64,000 nucleotides of DNA from Clostridium_X cadaveris. Its GTDB lineage: Bacteria > Bacillota > Clostridia > Clostridiales > Clostridiaceae. Positions 54,579-62,872 of this stretch are shown here, piece after piece. The DNA lies in assembly GCF_039521325.1 (NCBI RefSeq), contig NZ_BAAACD010000004.1, one strand, 5' to 3'. The stretch's first letter is position 1; each line of letters begins with the position of its first letter. Position numbers and translations under genes: made by a program. Under the pieces are notes generated by a model. That model saw only the letters and a list, made by a program, of their open reading frames with translations. It was not told where the DNA came from and ran no database searches.

Positions 54579-54682
54579 ATATGAGCAGTATGATAAAATA
54601 TAATTAATAATTAATTGTAAATATGGATTATATTTGTATAGATTATATCTTGGTAAAATTATAAGATAAGCGAGGTGTAAAT

Positions 54683-55687
54683 ATGAAGATTAAATCATCA
54701 AATAAAATAATAATTTGTTTGATAATATCATTAGCTATAGTATCATTGCTAGGATGCGGAAATGGAACAAAAGATAAACTTAAAGCTGGAATTGACTATT
54801 TAAATAATGAGCAATATGAAGAGGCGAAAGAACAGTTTTCAGCTATTCTTGAAAAGGAACCAAATAATGAAGAGGCTATAACATTGAATGAAATAATAAC
54901 AAAATTTATTAATGCAAAAGAGTCATATGAGAAAAATGATTTAAAAAAATCAAAGGAATACTTGGATGGGATTCCTGAAAAATATAGTGAGTACAACATA
55001 AAAGATAAAATAGATGATTTAAAGAATACCGTAGGTGAAAAGTTAGAGGAGATTAAAAAATTAAATTCCGCCTTAGATTACATAACAAATCTTCTTAAGG
55101 AAGACAAATTAGATGAGGCAAAACAAGAAATAGAAAAACTTAATGAAACTAAGATGCCAGATGAAAAATCTAAAATTTTTGAGGGCTTAAAAACGGACTT
55201 AAATCTAAAATTAGTGAAAAAGGAAAATGAAGATAGACTGGAGAAGGAGAGAGCAGAAGAGATTAAGAAAAAGAATCAACAGAAAAAAATAGTTAAAAAT
55301 ACAAAGAAAGTTCCAAAAGAACAAGGTGATATCTTGTATCAAAACAAAAATCTAGGTATTCAAATGAAGTTTCCTAGATCATGGGAAGGTCTCTATAGAA
55401 TAGAGGAGACTGATACTAGTATAAGTGTCTTTGTAAAACAGCAGGTACAGCATTTTGATGGAGAAGGATTTTTATTTACTGTTAAGAAGTGGGAGAGTGA
55501 AAAAGATGAAATGTTTTTAGATACACTTTCACATAACAAAAGATATATAGTTGCAAAAGGAATCAAGTATGTTATAGGGGGACCAACAGGTGTTACAGAA
55601 TGCGAGGAAGATCCTGAATGGAAGAATTATAGAATGATGTCCTCAAGTAAGTATGGAGTTGGAGATACAATAGAGCCTATTAATTAA
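54683..55687 (+). CDS. TPR-containing lipoprotein
   Basis: A 334-residue secreted lipoprotein. The signal ends in the lipobox SLLGC (Cys at residue 25). Residues about 30-180 contain repeated helical hairpins of TPR type (AGIDYLNNEQYEEAKEQF, AKESYEKNDLKKSKEYL, ALDYITNLLKEDKLDEAK). A Lys/Glu-rich linker leads to a C-terminal beta domain (YQNKNLGIQMKFPRSWEG) that looks like the small PsbP/Mog1-like fold seen in Firmicute lipoproteins. GCGAGGTG precedes the ATG. Function unknown; surface-exposed. Confidence 0.75.
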   Translation: MKIKSSNKIIICLIISLAIVSLLGCGNGTKDKLKAGIDYLNNEQYEEAKEQFSAILEKEPNNEEAITLNEIITKFINAKESYEKNDLKKSKEYLDGIPEKYSEYNIKDKIDDLKNTVGEKLEEIKKLNSALDYITNLLKEDKLDEAKQEIEKLNETKMPDEKSKIFEGLKTDLNLKLVKKENEDRLEKERAEEIKKKNQQKKIVKNTKKVPKEQGDILYQNKNLGIQMKFPRSWEGLYRIEETDTSISVFVKQQVQHFDGEGFLFTVKKWESEKDEMFLDTLSHNKRYIVAKGIKYVIGGPTGVTECEEDPEWKNYRMMSSSKYGVGDTIEPIN

Positions 55688-55823
55688 TGAACAAAGTTAA
55701 TAAGATTTTAGATTATTTTTAATTATTTAATCATTAAAAACTTGATATAATGAAATAGCATAGTAAAAATGATATTATAGTCATTTATATATGAAGATAT
55801 CACTATTGACAAGGAGAATACCT

Positions 55824-57167
55824 ATGATATTAAACAAATCTTTAAATCAATGGATTAAAGAGTACCCATTAATTAATAACTTGATTAATTTAAAAGAAAC
55901 CATTTGGATTAATCCGAAGAAAATCCCTTGTGAGGAAGCAATTAAAAATTCACCTATAACTATAGAAGATGTAATAGATGCTTCTAATAGGTTAGAAAGA
56001 TTTGCACCATATTTAGCACTAGTATTTCCTGAAACTTCAGCTATGAATGGAATAATAGAGTCACCTTTAGTAGAGATACCAAAGATGCAGGCAGCTTTAA
56101 GAAAAGAAATAGGAAAAGATATTAAAGGTAAAATTATGCTAAAGTGTGATAGCCATCTTCCTATATCAGGTTCAATAAAGGCTAGAGGAGGAATATATGA
56201 AGTTTTAAAACATGCAGAAACTATAGCTATTGATAGTGGCATGTTAAACCTTCAAGATAATTATGAGATTTTAGCAGAGGAAAGATTTAAGCAGTTATTT
56301 TCTAGGTACTCAGTTGCAGTTGGGTCTACAGGCAATCTTGGATTGTCTATAGGCATAATGAGTGCAAAGCTTGGTTTTAAAGTATATGTGCATATGTCCG
56401 CAGATGCAAGACAGTGGAAAAAGGACATGTTAAGAAGCAAGGGTTTAAATGTAATTGAATATGATGATGACTATAGCTTAGCTGTTACAGAAGGCCGTAA
56501 GCAGGCAGAGAAAGATCCGTATTGCCACTTTGTAGATGATGAAAATTCTAAGGATTTATTTTTAGGATATGCAGTGGCAGCTCTTCGATTGAAAAAACAG
56601 TTAGAAGAGAAAAACATAGTAATTGACAATGAGCATCCTTTATTTGTTTATCTTCCATGTGGAGTAGGGGGAGGACCAGGAGGAGTTGCTTTTGGATTAA
56701 AGCTTATGTTTAAGGAAGCAGCACACTGTTTCTTTGCTGAACCTACCCATTCCCCATGTATGACATTAGGCTTAGCCACTGGATATCATGATAAGATAAG
56801 TGTACAAGATTTTGGAATTGATAATAAAACTGCAGCTGACGGTCTTGCAGTAGGAAGGGCTTCGAGCTTTGTAGGAAAAATAATAGAGCCATTTATAAGT
56901 GGAAGCTATACATTAACTGATGAAAAAATGTATCATTATTTAGCTATGCTAACAGATGAAGAGGGTATTAAGCTTGAACCTAGTGCGTTAGCAGGAATGA
57001 AGGGCTATGAAAATATAGCTGTGACTGATGAAGGCAAATTATATATTGAAAATGAAAATATAAAAGATTATATGGACTCTGCAACTCATATAGTGTGGGC
57101 AACAGGAGGAAATATGGTCCCGGAAGAAATAATGAAAGAGTATTATGACAAAGGAAAAGATATTTAG
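55824..57167 (+). CDS. dsdA: D-serine dehydratase (D-serine ammonia-lyase)
   Basis: I choose ATG 55824 (AAGGAG 7 bases upstream; product begins MILNKSLNQWIKEYP). The product is 447 residues, close to the 442 of E. coli DsdA. The PLP Lys is Lys119 in ISGSIKARGG; the phosphate-binding loop is VGSTGNLGLSIG, and VYLPCGVGGGPGG and the final THIVWATGGNMVP are conserved. It turns D-serine into pyruvate and ammonia. A PH-domain gene follows 12 bases on in the same operon. No DsdC regulator or DsdX permease is adjacent. Confidence 0.95.
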   Translation: MILNKSLNQWIKEYPLINNLINLKETIWINPKKIPCEEAIKNSPITIEDVIDASNRLERFAPYLALVFPETSAMNGIIESPLVEIPKMQAALRKEIGKDIKGKIMLKCDSHLPISGSIKARGGIYEVLKHAETIAIDSGMLNLQDNYEILAEERFKQLFSRYSVAVGSTGNLGLSIGIMSAKLGFKVYVHMSADARQWKKDMLRSKGLNVIEYDDDYSLAVTEGRKQAEKDPYCHFVDDENSKDLFLGYAVAALRLKKQLEEKNIVIDNEHPLFVYLPCGVGGGPGGVAFGLKLMFKEAAHCFFAEPTHSPCMTLGLATGYHDKISVQDFGIDNKTAADGLAVGRASSFVGKIIEPFISGSYTLTDEKMYHYLAMLTDEEGIKLEPSALAGMKGYENIAVTDEGKLYIENENIKDYMDSATHIVWATGGNMVPEEIMKEYYDKGKDI

Positions 57168-57179
57168 GAGGAATAAATA

Positions 57180-57563
57180 ATGGCAGAAGTATTAAGTACA
57201 AAAATATTTACTTTTTATAAGCAAATAGAAGTTCCACAAAATTTAATGAAATTTTTAAATGCAGATGAAAGAGCTCTTTTTGGAGTTAAGACATTTAGAG
57301 ATGCAGCTATATTTACGGATAAAAAGATATTAATATGTGATAAGCAAGGGATAACAGGAAAAAAGGTTGAATATTTTGCTATTCCTTACAGTAAAATAGT
57401 TACTTATTCTATTGAGACTGCTGGAAATTTTGATTTGGATGCGGAAATAAAGCTTACACTTCCAGGTGGTGTGAATATAGAATTTCAATTTATAAAGGAT
57501 AGAAACATGGATGAACTTCTATTCAAGGTATTTAACACTATAGATAATTACGTTGCTAGATAA
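57180..57563 (+). CDS. Bacterial PH-domain protein (bPH_1)
   Basis: A 127-residue protein with a single beta-sandwich of the bPH_1 (PF08000-like) type: LNADERALFGVKTFRDAAIF, KKILICDKQGITGKK, YFAIPYSKIVTYSIE and a final helix (MDELLFKVFNTIDNYV). No membrane segment or signal, so cytosolic. TTAGGAGG precedes the ATG. Co-transcribed with dsdA. Function unknown; family members may bind peptides or self-assemble. Confidence 0.85.
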   Translation: MAEVLSTKIFTFYKQIEVPQNLMKFLNADERALFGVKTFRDAAIFTDKKILICDKQGITGKKVEYFAIPYSKIVTYSIETAGNFDLDAEIKLTLPGGVNIEFQFIKDRNMDELLFKVFNTIDNYVAR

Positions 57564-57572
57564 TATTATAAA

Positions 57573-57615
57573 AGTAGCAGACAGATTTAATTTTAAAACT
57601 GTCTGCTACTTCTTT
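57573..57615. terminator. Terminator between PH-domain gene and ABC transporter operon
   Basis: AGTAGCAGACAG (57573-57584) pairs with CTGTCTGCTACT (57599-57610); T-rich tail. Confidence 0.78.
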
Positions 57616-57632
57616 GAGGGTAAATATTATAT

Positions 57633-58382
57633 TTATACTTCAAGCATATTTAGAATTTTTGAGGTTATCTGAGCATACTCAAGATTTCCTCTGTCTCTAG
57701 GCCTATCCATTTTTATATCTATAATTTCTCTTATTGTACCTGGATTTTTACCCATGACGATTATTCTATCAGCTAGGTATACAGCTTCATCAACTGAATG
57801 AGTAACAAATAATATGGTTTTCTTATTTTTTTCCCATATGTTTAAAAGTTCCTTTTGAAGAAGAATTCTAGTATAAGCATCTAAAGCACCAAAAGGTTCA
57901 TCCATAAGAAGTACGTCTGGATTGTTTGCAAGAGCTCTTGCAATAGCAACTCTTTGTTGCATACCTCCAGAAAGCTCGTAAGGATATGCTTTTTCAAACT
58001 TGTCCATACTTATCATATTAAGATATTTACGAGCTATATCCCTTCTTTCATTTTTACTTAAACCCTTAAATTCAAGGCCAAGTGCTATATTATCTAGAAC
58101 AGTCCTCCATTGAAGAAGAGAATAGTTTTGAAATACCATTCCTATATCAGAAGTTGGAGCGGTAATCTCCTTTCCCTTGTATGTAATAATACCTTCTGAG
58201 GCATTTTCCAAACTTGCTATGATTCTAAGCATTGTAGATTTTCCACATCCAGAAGGACCAACTATGCATATAAAGTCATTTTCTTTAATTTCCAGGGTAA
58301 TATTTTTTAAGGCATTAACTTCTAAATTGTTGTTAGTTTTAAAAGTTTTACTTAAGTTTTTGATTTCTATGCAATTTTCCAT
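57633..58382 (-). CDS. ABC importer ATP-binding protein (SsuB/TauB type)
   Basis: A 249-residue ATPase: Walker A GPSGCGKSTMLR (residues about 39-50), Q-loop MVFQNYSLLQWRT, signature YELSGGMQQRVAIARAL and Walker B VLLMDEPFGALDA. The TMD-matching Q-loop and C-terminal MDRPRDRGN are those of the nitrate/sulfonate/taurine (NitT/TauT) family. Third gene of the operon after the binding protein and permease; 11 bases separate it from the permease gene. Confidence 0.93.
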   Translation of the reverse strand: MENCIEIKNLSKTFKTNNNLEVNALKNITLEIKENDFICIVGPSGCGKSTMLRIIASLENASEGIITYKGKEITAPTSDIGMVFQNYSLLQWRTVLDNIALGLEFKGLSKNERRDIARKYLNMISMDKFEKAYPYELSGGMQQRVAIARALANNPDVLLMDEPFGALDAYTRILLQKELLNIWEKNKKTILFVTHSVDEAVYLADRIIVMGKNPGTIREIIDIKMDRPRDRGNLEYAQITSKILNMLEV

Positions 58383-58393
58383 AAGTTCACTTC

Positions 58394-59233
58394 CTATCTT
58401 ATTTTATTCTGCCATGAGAAATGTCTCTTCTCTATAAGTCTATATATATAATCTAAGGAAGCTCCGATAAGACCTATACAAGTAACACCGGTTATTACTA
58501 AATCAGTTCTTCCAAGCTCGTAGGCATGAGTTATAAGATATCCAACTCCAGATAAGCTTCCAGGAAGCATTTCTGCAGAAACAAGACAAGACCAAGCAAT
58601 TCCAAGACCAGTCCTTAATCCAGTTATTATAGTTGGAGCAGAAGCCGGAAGAAGTATTTTTAAAAATATATCTCTTTCACTTGCTCCTAAAACTTTTGCT
58701 GATTCTATTAATGTTTTTGGAACAGTTCTAACTGCAAATACTGTATTAGTCAATACAGGAAAGAAAGTTCCAAGACCTATTATAAAAACCATGGAAAATT
58801 TAAAGTTGTTTAGGAATGCTTGCATTTCTCCTCCTGGAAGGTTAAAAATAGTAGCAAAGCTTGAAACACCAAACCATGCTAAAACTAGTGGAACCCATGC
58901 TAGAGGAGGTATTGGTCTAAATATATTTATAAATGTATTGAACAATCCATAAACCTTATTTTTATATCCCATAAGAAGCCCCAAAGGAATAGCTAAAATA
59001 ACTCCAGCTGTATATCCTAAAATAACTCTTATAAGACTTACAAAAATATTTGTAGGAAGAGAGCCAAGACCTATAAAATCTTGAGTTGCATGAGCAAAAT
59101 TGTTTAATACAGAAGATATCTTTGGTAGGATAACTTCGTTTCCTATTTTGTTGGAAAGAATACCCCACATAATCAAAAACATTATAGGAACGATAAGTCC
59201 ATATAGCGTAGTTTTGAAGTCTTTTGTTTTCAA
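58394..59233 (-). CDS. ABC importer permease (SsuC/TauC type)
   Basis: A 279-residue permease with six membrane segments. The EAA loop reads ESAKVLGASERDIFLKILLPAS (seen near residues 185-205), the ATPase contact. RPIPPLAWVPLVLAWFG is diagnostic of NitT/TauT permeases. An unusual point is a stretch (FNLPGGEMQAFLNNFKF) in the middle loop that I would not expect in most SsuC proteins. Located between the binding protein gene (with an intercistronic hairpin) and the ATPase gene. Confidence 0.92.
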   Translation of the reverse strand: MKTKDFKTTLYGLIVPIMFLIMWGILSNKIGNEVILPKISSVLNNFAHATQDFIGLGSLPTNIFVSLIRVILGYTAGVILAIPLGLLMGYKNKVYGLFNTFINIFRPIPPLAWVPLVLAWFGVSSFATIFNLPGGEMQAFLNNFKFSMVFIIGLGTFFPVLTNTVFAVRTVPKTLIESAKVLGASERDIFLKILLPASAPTIITGLRTGLGIAWSCLVSAEMLPGSLSGVGYLITHAYELGRTDLVITGVTCIGLIGASLDYIYRLIEKRHFSWQNKIR

Positions 59234-59251
59234 TTAATTTAGCCTCACTTT

Positions 59252-59288
59252 CGAAAAAAGCTCCCTAATGGTATTTAGGAAGCTTTTA
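59252..59288 (-). terminator. Intercistronic terminator between binding-protein and permease genes
   Basis: On the minus strand AAAAGCT plus CCTAA pairs with TTAGG plus AGCTTTTTT over a short loop, followed by T-run. It would make the binding protein more abundant than the membrane parts. Confidence 0.72.
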
Positions 59289-59291
59289 AAA

Positions 59292-60410
59292 TTACTTATT
59301 ATCTAGATATCTGAAGTCAAATGCTTTTTCTTTAACTTTGTCAAAGCTTAAGCCCTTTAATTCGCCATTAAATTTGTTCATTTCATTTAGTTTTTCAACA
59401 TATATTCCTATTCCATTTAGCCATTTATCAGATGGAGTAGTAAAGAAGTTTATTTGGCATTTTTTTATTGTATCAGCAGATACTCCTATTACTTCAGACA
59501 TTATTTTTGCAACCTCATCTTTATTTTCTGAGCAGTATTTTGCATTATAACTCACTAGTTTTGTAAGAGCTTTTGTAACTTCTGGATAATCATTTATAGC
59601 TTTATCTGTAGCTGCAAATACACAGCATGGGAAGTCTGTCCATTGTCCATCTTCAGGAAAATCCTTTAAAGTTAAAGTGATTTCGCCAACCCCTTTTTCC
59701 TCAGCTGCTTCTGGATGATGAGATGGTCCAACCCAAGCATCTACTTGTTTGCTTGTTAGAGAAGGAAGAAGGTTATTTGATCCTTTTAAATCTACTAGCA
59801 ATACATTTGCTGAATTATCAGCTGGATCTTCAGTAACTTTTAAGCCTTGAGCTTTTAATACTGATTCAATAACTATTCTTGGCCCGCTTACTGGTGAGTG
59901 ATATCCTATCTTAACAGGAGTCTTTGAATCTAGGATATGTTTTTTTACAGCATCCCAAGTTTTTAGGTTACTTTCAGGAGGAAATACTAATGCTATACCA
60001 TCGCTTTGGAATGGTGCTGCAATTTTTAGTTTAGCTCCATTATCTACAGCTGTTAAGAAAGCTGTGTTAGATCCAAAGCCATAGTCAACGTGACCTTGGC
60101 TCATTAAATTAGCGGTTTCAGATCCTCCTTTGCTTATTACAAAGTTTAAAGTTGCTATCTTTTTATCGTTTTCAATTAATTCAAACTTGTCCTTAGAAAG
60201 AGCATTAAGATATACTCCTGATTTTTTGAAAGCATCTGGATTTTTTACTACTACATTCATTACACCTGTATGTAATTCATTTCCCCAACTCATAGTAAGC
60301 TCCGGAATTTCTTTTTCTTTGTCTTTGCTACTTGCGGAAGCGTTATTTCCACATCCAGCTAATCCGAGCATTATGACAGATGTTAATAACGCTAAAATTT
60401 TCTTTTTCAT
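59292..60410 (-). CDS. ABC importer substrate-binding lipoprotein (SsuA/TauA-like)
   Basis: A 372-residue lipoprotein: signal KKKILALLTSVIMLGLAGC with the lipid Cys at residue 20, then a periplasmic-binding-type two-lobe domain (VNFVISKGGSETANLMSQG and VDYGFGSNTAFLTAVDNGA in lobe I; LTSKQVDAWVGPSHHPEAA in lobe II) of the NMT1/SsuA group. Likely ligands are sulfonates, taurine, or thiamine precursors; the neighbours give no enzyme (no monooxygenase) to decide. No SAM or TPP riboswitch was seen in the 70 bases upstream. GGGGG precedes the ATG. Confidence 0.9.
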   Translation of the reverse strand: MKKKILALLTSVIMLGLAGCGNNASASSKDKEKEIPELTMSWGNELHTGVMNVVVKNPDAFKKSGVYLNALSKDKFELIENDKKIATLNFVISKGGSETANLMSQGHVDYGFGSNTAFLTAVDNGAKLKIAAPFQSDGIALVFPPESNLKTWDAVKKHILDSKTPVKIGYHSPVSGPRIVIESVLKAQGLKVTEDPADNSANVLLVDLKGSNNLLPSLTSKQVDAWVGPSHHPEAAEEKGVGEITLTLKDFPEDGQWTDFPCCVFAATDKAINDYPEVTKALTKLVSYNAKYCSENKDEVAKIMSEVIGVSADTIKKCQINFFTTPSDKWLNGIGIYVEKLNEMNKFNGELKGLSFDKVKEKAFDFRYLDNK

Positions 60411-60838
60411 TTTCGTCCCCCCAAAAATTAATAAATCATTTAATAATCAAGCTTTATTATATTATTTATAGGATATATGTCTAATTGTAAAATTAGATTT
60501 GAAATTGTAAGGCCATTTGATTTTTAAATAGATGGAATAAATATCAAATAAATAAAAATAAAAAAATAAGATTACACGAAAAACATTTGAAATTAACTAA
60601 AAATTTACTTATTTTTGATATTTATTATTACAAAGGGGATGGCTGTCAATATATATTTAATATTTGTATGAATAATTTGAAGTATATTAGTGAAATAAAT
60701 GATAGAAAAGCAAATTTATCTAGAAAAATAAATTATTTAAATAAATTGTCTAAGATAAATATAGAAAAATCTCCTTTAGTTAATTATTATAAAAATCCCG
60801 AAAAAGCTAAAGATATTATTGAAAGAGAGGTGTTATTT

Positions 60839-60976
60839 ATGGGAAAGAAAAATAATAAGAAAAAACACATAAATCATAATCCTCGAGTAGAGAGTGCAAA
60901 GGCGACATTTGGAGAACCAAAGGCTCATGATGATGAGTTTACGCCACATTTATTTAAGCAAAATAGCAAATATTAA
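60839..60976 (+). CDS. Small clostridial protein (CPC_1213 family-like)
   Basis: A 45-residue very polar protein starting at ATG 60839 behind GAGAGG. NHNPRVESAKATFGEP and DDEFTPHLFKQNSKY match the short conserved clostridial protein known as CPC_1213 family, as I remember it; function unknown. The open frame continues upstream, in phase, to 60587 (84 more codons, including SEINDRKANLSRKINYLNKL), but that part has no ribosome site. It may be non-coding or a fused extension. The 60411-60838 stretch otherwise shows no signal. Confidence 0.65.
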   Translation: MGKKNNKKKHINHNPRVESAKATFGEPKAHDDEFTPHLFKQNSKY

Positions 60977-60992
60977 AAAATAAAAATCAATA

Positions 60993-61028
60993 AAAAAGAA
61001 CGAATACAAATATATTCGTTCTTTTTAG
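60993..61028. terminator. Bidirectional terminator between small protein and GntR genes
   Basis: AAAAAGAACGAATA (60993-61006) pairs with TATTCGTTCTTTTT (61013-61026); 6-base loop; overlaps the GntR stop codon. Confidence 0.88.
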
Positions 61029-61738
61029 TCATTTGTTAAATCCACTCTAAATACATATTTATCGCCACGAACTATAGAATACGTATACTCTACTAGTATA
61101 CCTTCTTCATAAGAGAATCTCTCTAGAAGCGTACAAGGAATTTTAGGTGTAATTCCTAAAAGGTGGCATTGGCAGCTAGTTGGGATAACTGGTCTAAAAG
61201 TCTCCATGGCTTTGTCCATTTTTAATGAATAGGTAGTAGCAAGGTAATTATATAGTGAATCTTTTTCTAATATATCTGTACTTATCCTATAAAATCTGCT
61301 TTTCGGAAGATATGTTATCTCAATCATAAGCGATGAATCTTTTGCACTTCTCAGTCTTGTAATTTTGTGAAAAAGCTCTCCTTTTTCTCTACTCAAAGTT
61401 GAAGCTAAATACTCATCTAAGGCTATCACTTCATAGCTTACAACACTGTTATCTATATAAATATTACTTCTTTTTAGCTCTTCTGTGAAAGAATAGAACT
61501 TATATAGTGGCTGTTCGAAGACTTGAGGTTTCACAAAGGTTCCTCTGCCTTGAACTTTGTATATATATCCGCTATTCTGGAGCATTATGAGGGCCTGTCT
61601 TATAGTGGAACGGCTTACATGGTAAAGTAAGCAAAGTTCCCTTTCAGAAGGAAGAGAAGAATTCTCAGAGTATTTGCCTTTTTTTATATCGGATAATAGG
61701 CTTGAATATATATTCATGTACAAAGAATTATCACCCAT
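61025..61738 (-). CDS. GntR family regulator with UTRA domain
   Basis: A 237-residue repressor. The N-terminal winged helix-turn-helix (LPSERELCLLYHVSRSTIRQALIML) and wing (GYIYKVQGRGTFV) are typical GntR/HutC. The UTRA effector-binding domain follows (FYSFTEELKRSNIYI, RLRSAKDSSLMIEITYLP). UTRA regulators sense sugar phosphates such as GlcNAc-6-P or GalN-6-P. It is divergent from the aldolase/kinase operon across 258 bases, so it probably represses that operon. GGAGG before ATG 61738. Confidence 0.93.
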   Translation of the reverse strand: MGDNSLYMNIYSSLLSDIKKGKYSENSSLPSERELCLLYHVSRSTIRQALIMLQNSGYIYKVQGRGTFVKPQVFEQPLYKFYSFTEELKRSNIYIDNSVVSYEVIALDEYLASTLSREKGELFHKITRLRSAKDSSLMIEITYLPKSRFYRISTDILEKDSLYNYLATTYSLKMDKAMETFRPVIPTSCQCHLLGITPKIPCTLLERFSYEEGILVEYTYSIVRGDKYVFRVDLTND

Positions 61739-61803
61739 TTAAAGACCTCCATGTAAGTATTTCTATATACATAATATAACATAAAATAATATTCATTACT
61801 ATA

Positions 61804-61839
61804 AAAAACCATACCAGTTGCATAATTGGTATGGTTTTT
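61804..61839. promoter_or_regulatory. Palindromic hairpin between gntR and the aldolase operon
   Basis: AAAAACCATACCA (61804-61816) pairs exactly with TGGTATGGTTTTT (61827-61839), 10-base loop. As RNA it resembles a bidirectional terminator, but both adjacent genes point away from it; as DNA the TGGTAT/ATACCA halves could be a GntR operator. Confidence 0.45.
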
Positions 61840-61996
61840 AAAATGTAATAACATCAAGGATTGGGCGTTAATTTCAGAAAATATTGAAAGTAATGGGATT
61901 AAAAAAATATAATATAGTTGCTTAAGGATTTTCGTTAAAAAATTTTGCATATAGTTTTAATAAAAAATAAATTAATAAAAATAGGGAGATGGGGTT

Positions 61997-62854
61997 ATGG
62001 ATAAAATTCTTTCAACAAGAGCTATGCTTTTAAAGGCTAAGCAAGAAGGTTATGCAGTGCCAGCTTTTAATATACACAACATGGAAACATTGCAAGTTGT
62101 AGTAGAAACAGCCGCTGAGATGGGTTCACCTGTTATAATTGCAGGAACACCTTCAACAATAACTTACGCAGGAGCAGAGTATATAAAAGCCATGGCGGAA
62201 GTTGCTGCTGAAAAGTACAATATACCAATTGCTATCCATCTAGACCACTTTGAAGATGTGGAGGAAATAAAACATGATATAGATGTTGGATTTAGATCAT
62301 GTATGATTGATGCTTCAAAGGAGGCTTTCGAAAATAATATAACTACAGTTAAAGAGGTTGTAGATTATGCGCATAGATTTGATTGTACTGTAGAAGCTGA
62401 GCTTGGAAAGCTGGGAGGCCAAGAGGATGACTTAGTGGTTGATGAAAAAGATACTATGTATACAAATCCTAAAGATGCAGTAGAATTTGTTAAAGCTACA
62501 GGAGTTGATTCTCTTGCAGTAGCAATAGGAACTGCACATGGATTGTATAAAGGGGAACCAAAACTTGATTTCGAAAGATTACAAAAAATAAGAGATATGG
62601 TAGATGTACCATTAGTTTTGCATGGAGCTTCTGATGTGCCAGATGAACTCGTACAAAAGGCTATCTCTTTAGGAATATGTAAGGTAAATATAGCAACAGA
62701 CCTTAAAATACCATTTTCTGATGCTGTAAAAAAATATTTCAATGAGCACCCAGAGGCAAATGACCCAAGAAAATACATGACACCAGGAAAAGGAGCTATG
62801 AAGAAGATAGTTCAGCATAAGATAAATGTATGTGGAAGTGCTAATAGATATTAA
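61997..62854 (+). CDS. gatY: Class II ketose-1,6-bisphosphate aldolase (GatY/KbaY type)
   Basis: A 285-residue zinc aldolase. Zinc/catalytic motifs: IAIHLDHFED (Asp/His), VEAELGKLGGQEDD, LAVAIGTAHGLYKG and PLVLHGASDVP, and VNIATDLK at the phosphate site. Length and GTAHGLYKG agree with tagatose-1,6-bisphosphate aldolases (GatY, KbaY) rather than classical FbaA. It splits tagatose- (or fructose-) 1,6-bisphosphate into two triose phosphates. Downstream is a PfkB kinase, upstream a GntR/UTRA regulator. A fructose-bisphosphate specificity is possible. GGGAGA before the ATG. Confidence 0.87.
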   Translation: MDKILSTRAMLLKAKQEGYAVPAFNIHNMETLQVVVETAAEMGSPVIIAGTPSTITYAGAEYIKAMAEVAAEKYNIPIAIHLDHFEDVEEIKHDIDVGFRSCMIDASKEAFENNITTVKEVVDYAHRFDCTVEAELGKLGGQEDDLVVDEKDTMYTNPKDAVEFVKATGVDSLAVAIGTAHGLYKGEPKLDFERLQKIRDMVDVPLVLHGASDVPDELVQKAISLGICKVNIATDLKIPFSDAVKKYFNEHPEANDPRKYMTPGKGAMKKIVQHKINVCGSANRY

Positions 62855-62872
62855 GGAAAATGGTGATCTGAT

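Noticed and set aside
60411..60586. SAM or TPP riboswitch upstream of the SsuABC-type operon
   Set aside because: The leader of the binding-protein gene is under 100 bases and shows none of the conserved core sequences.
61714..61950. A 78-codon minus-strand frame overlapping the start of the GntR gene
   Set aside because: No ribosome site; it covers the intergenic hairpin and promoter region and reads as hydrophobic noise.
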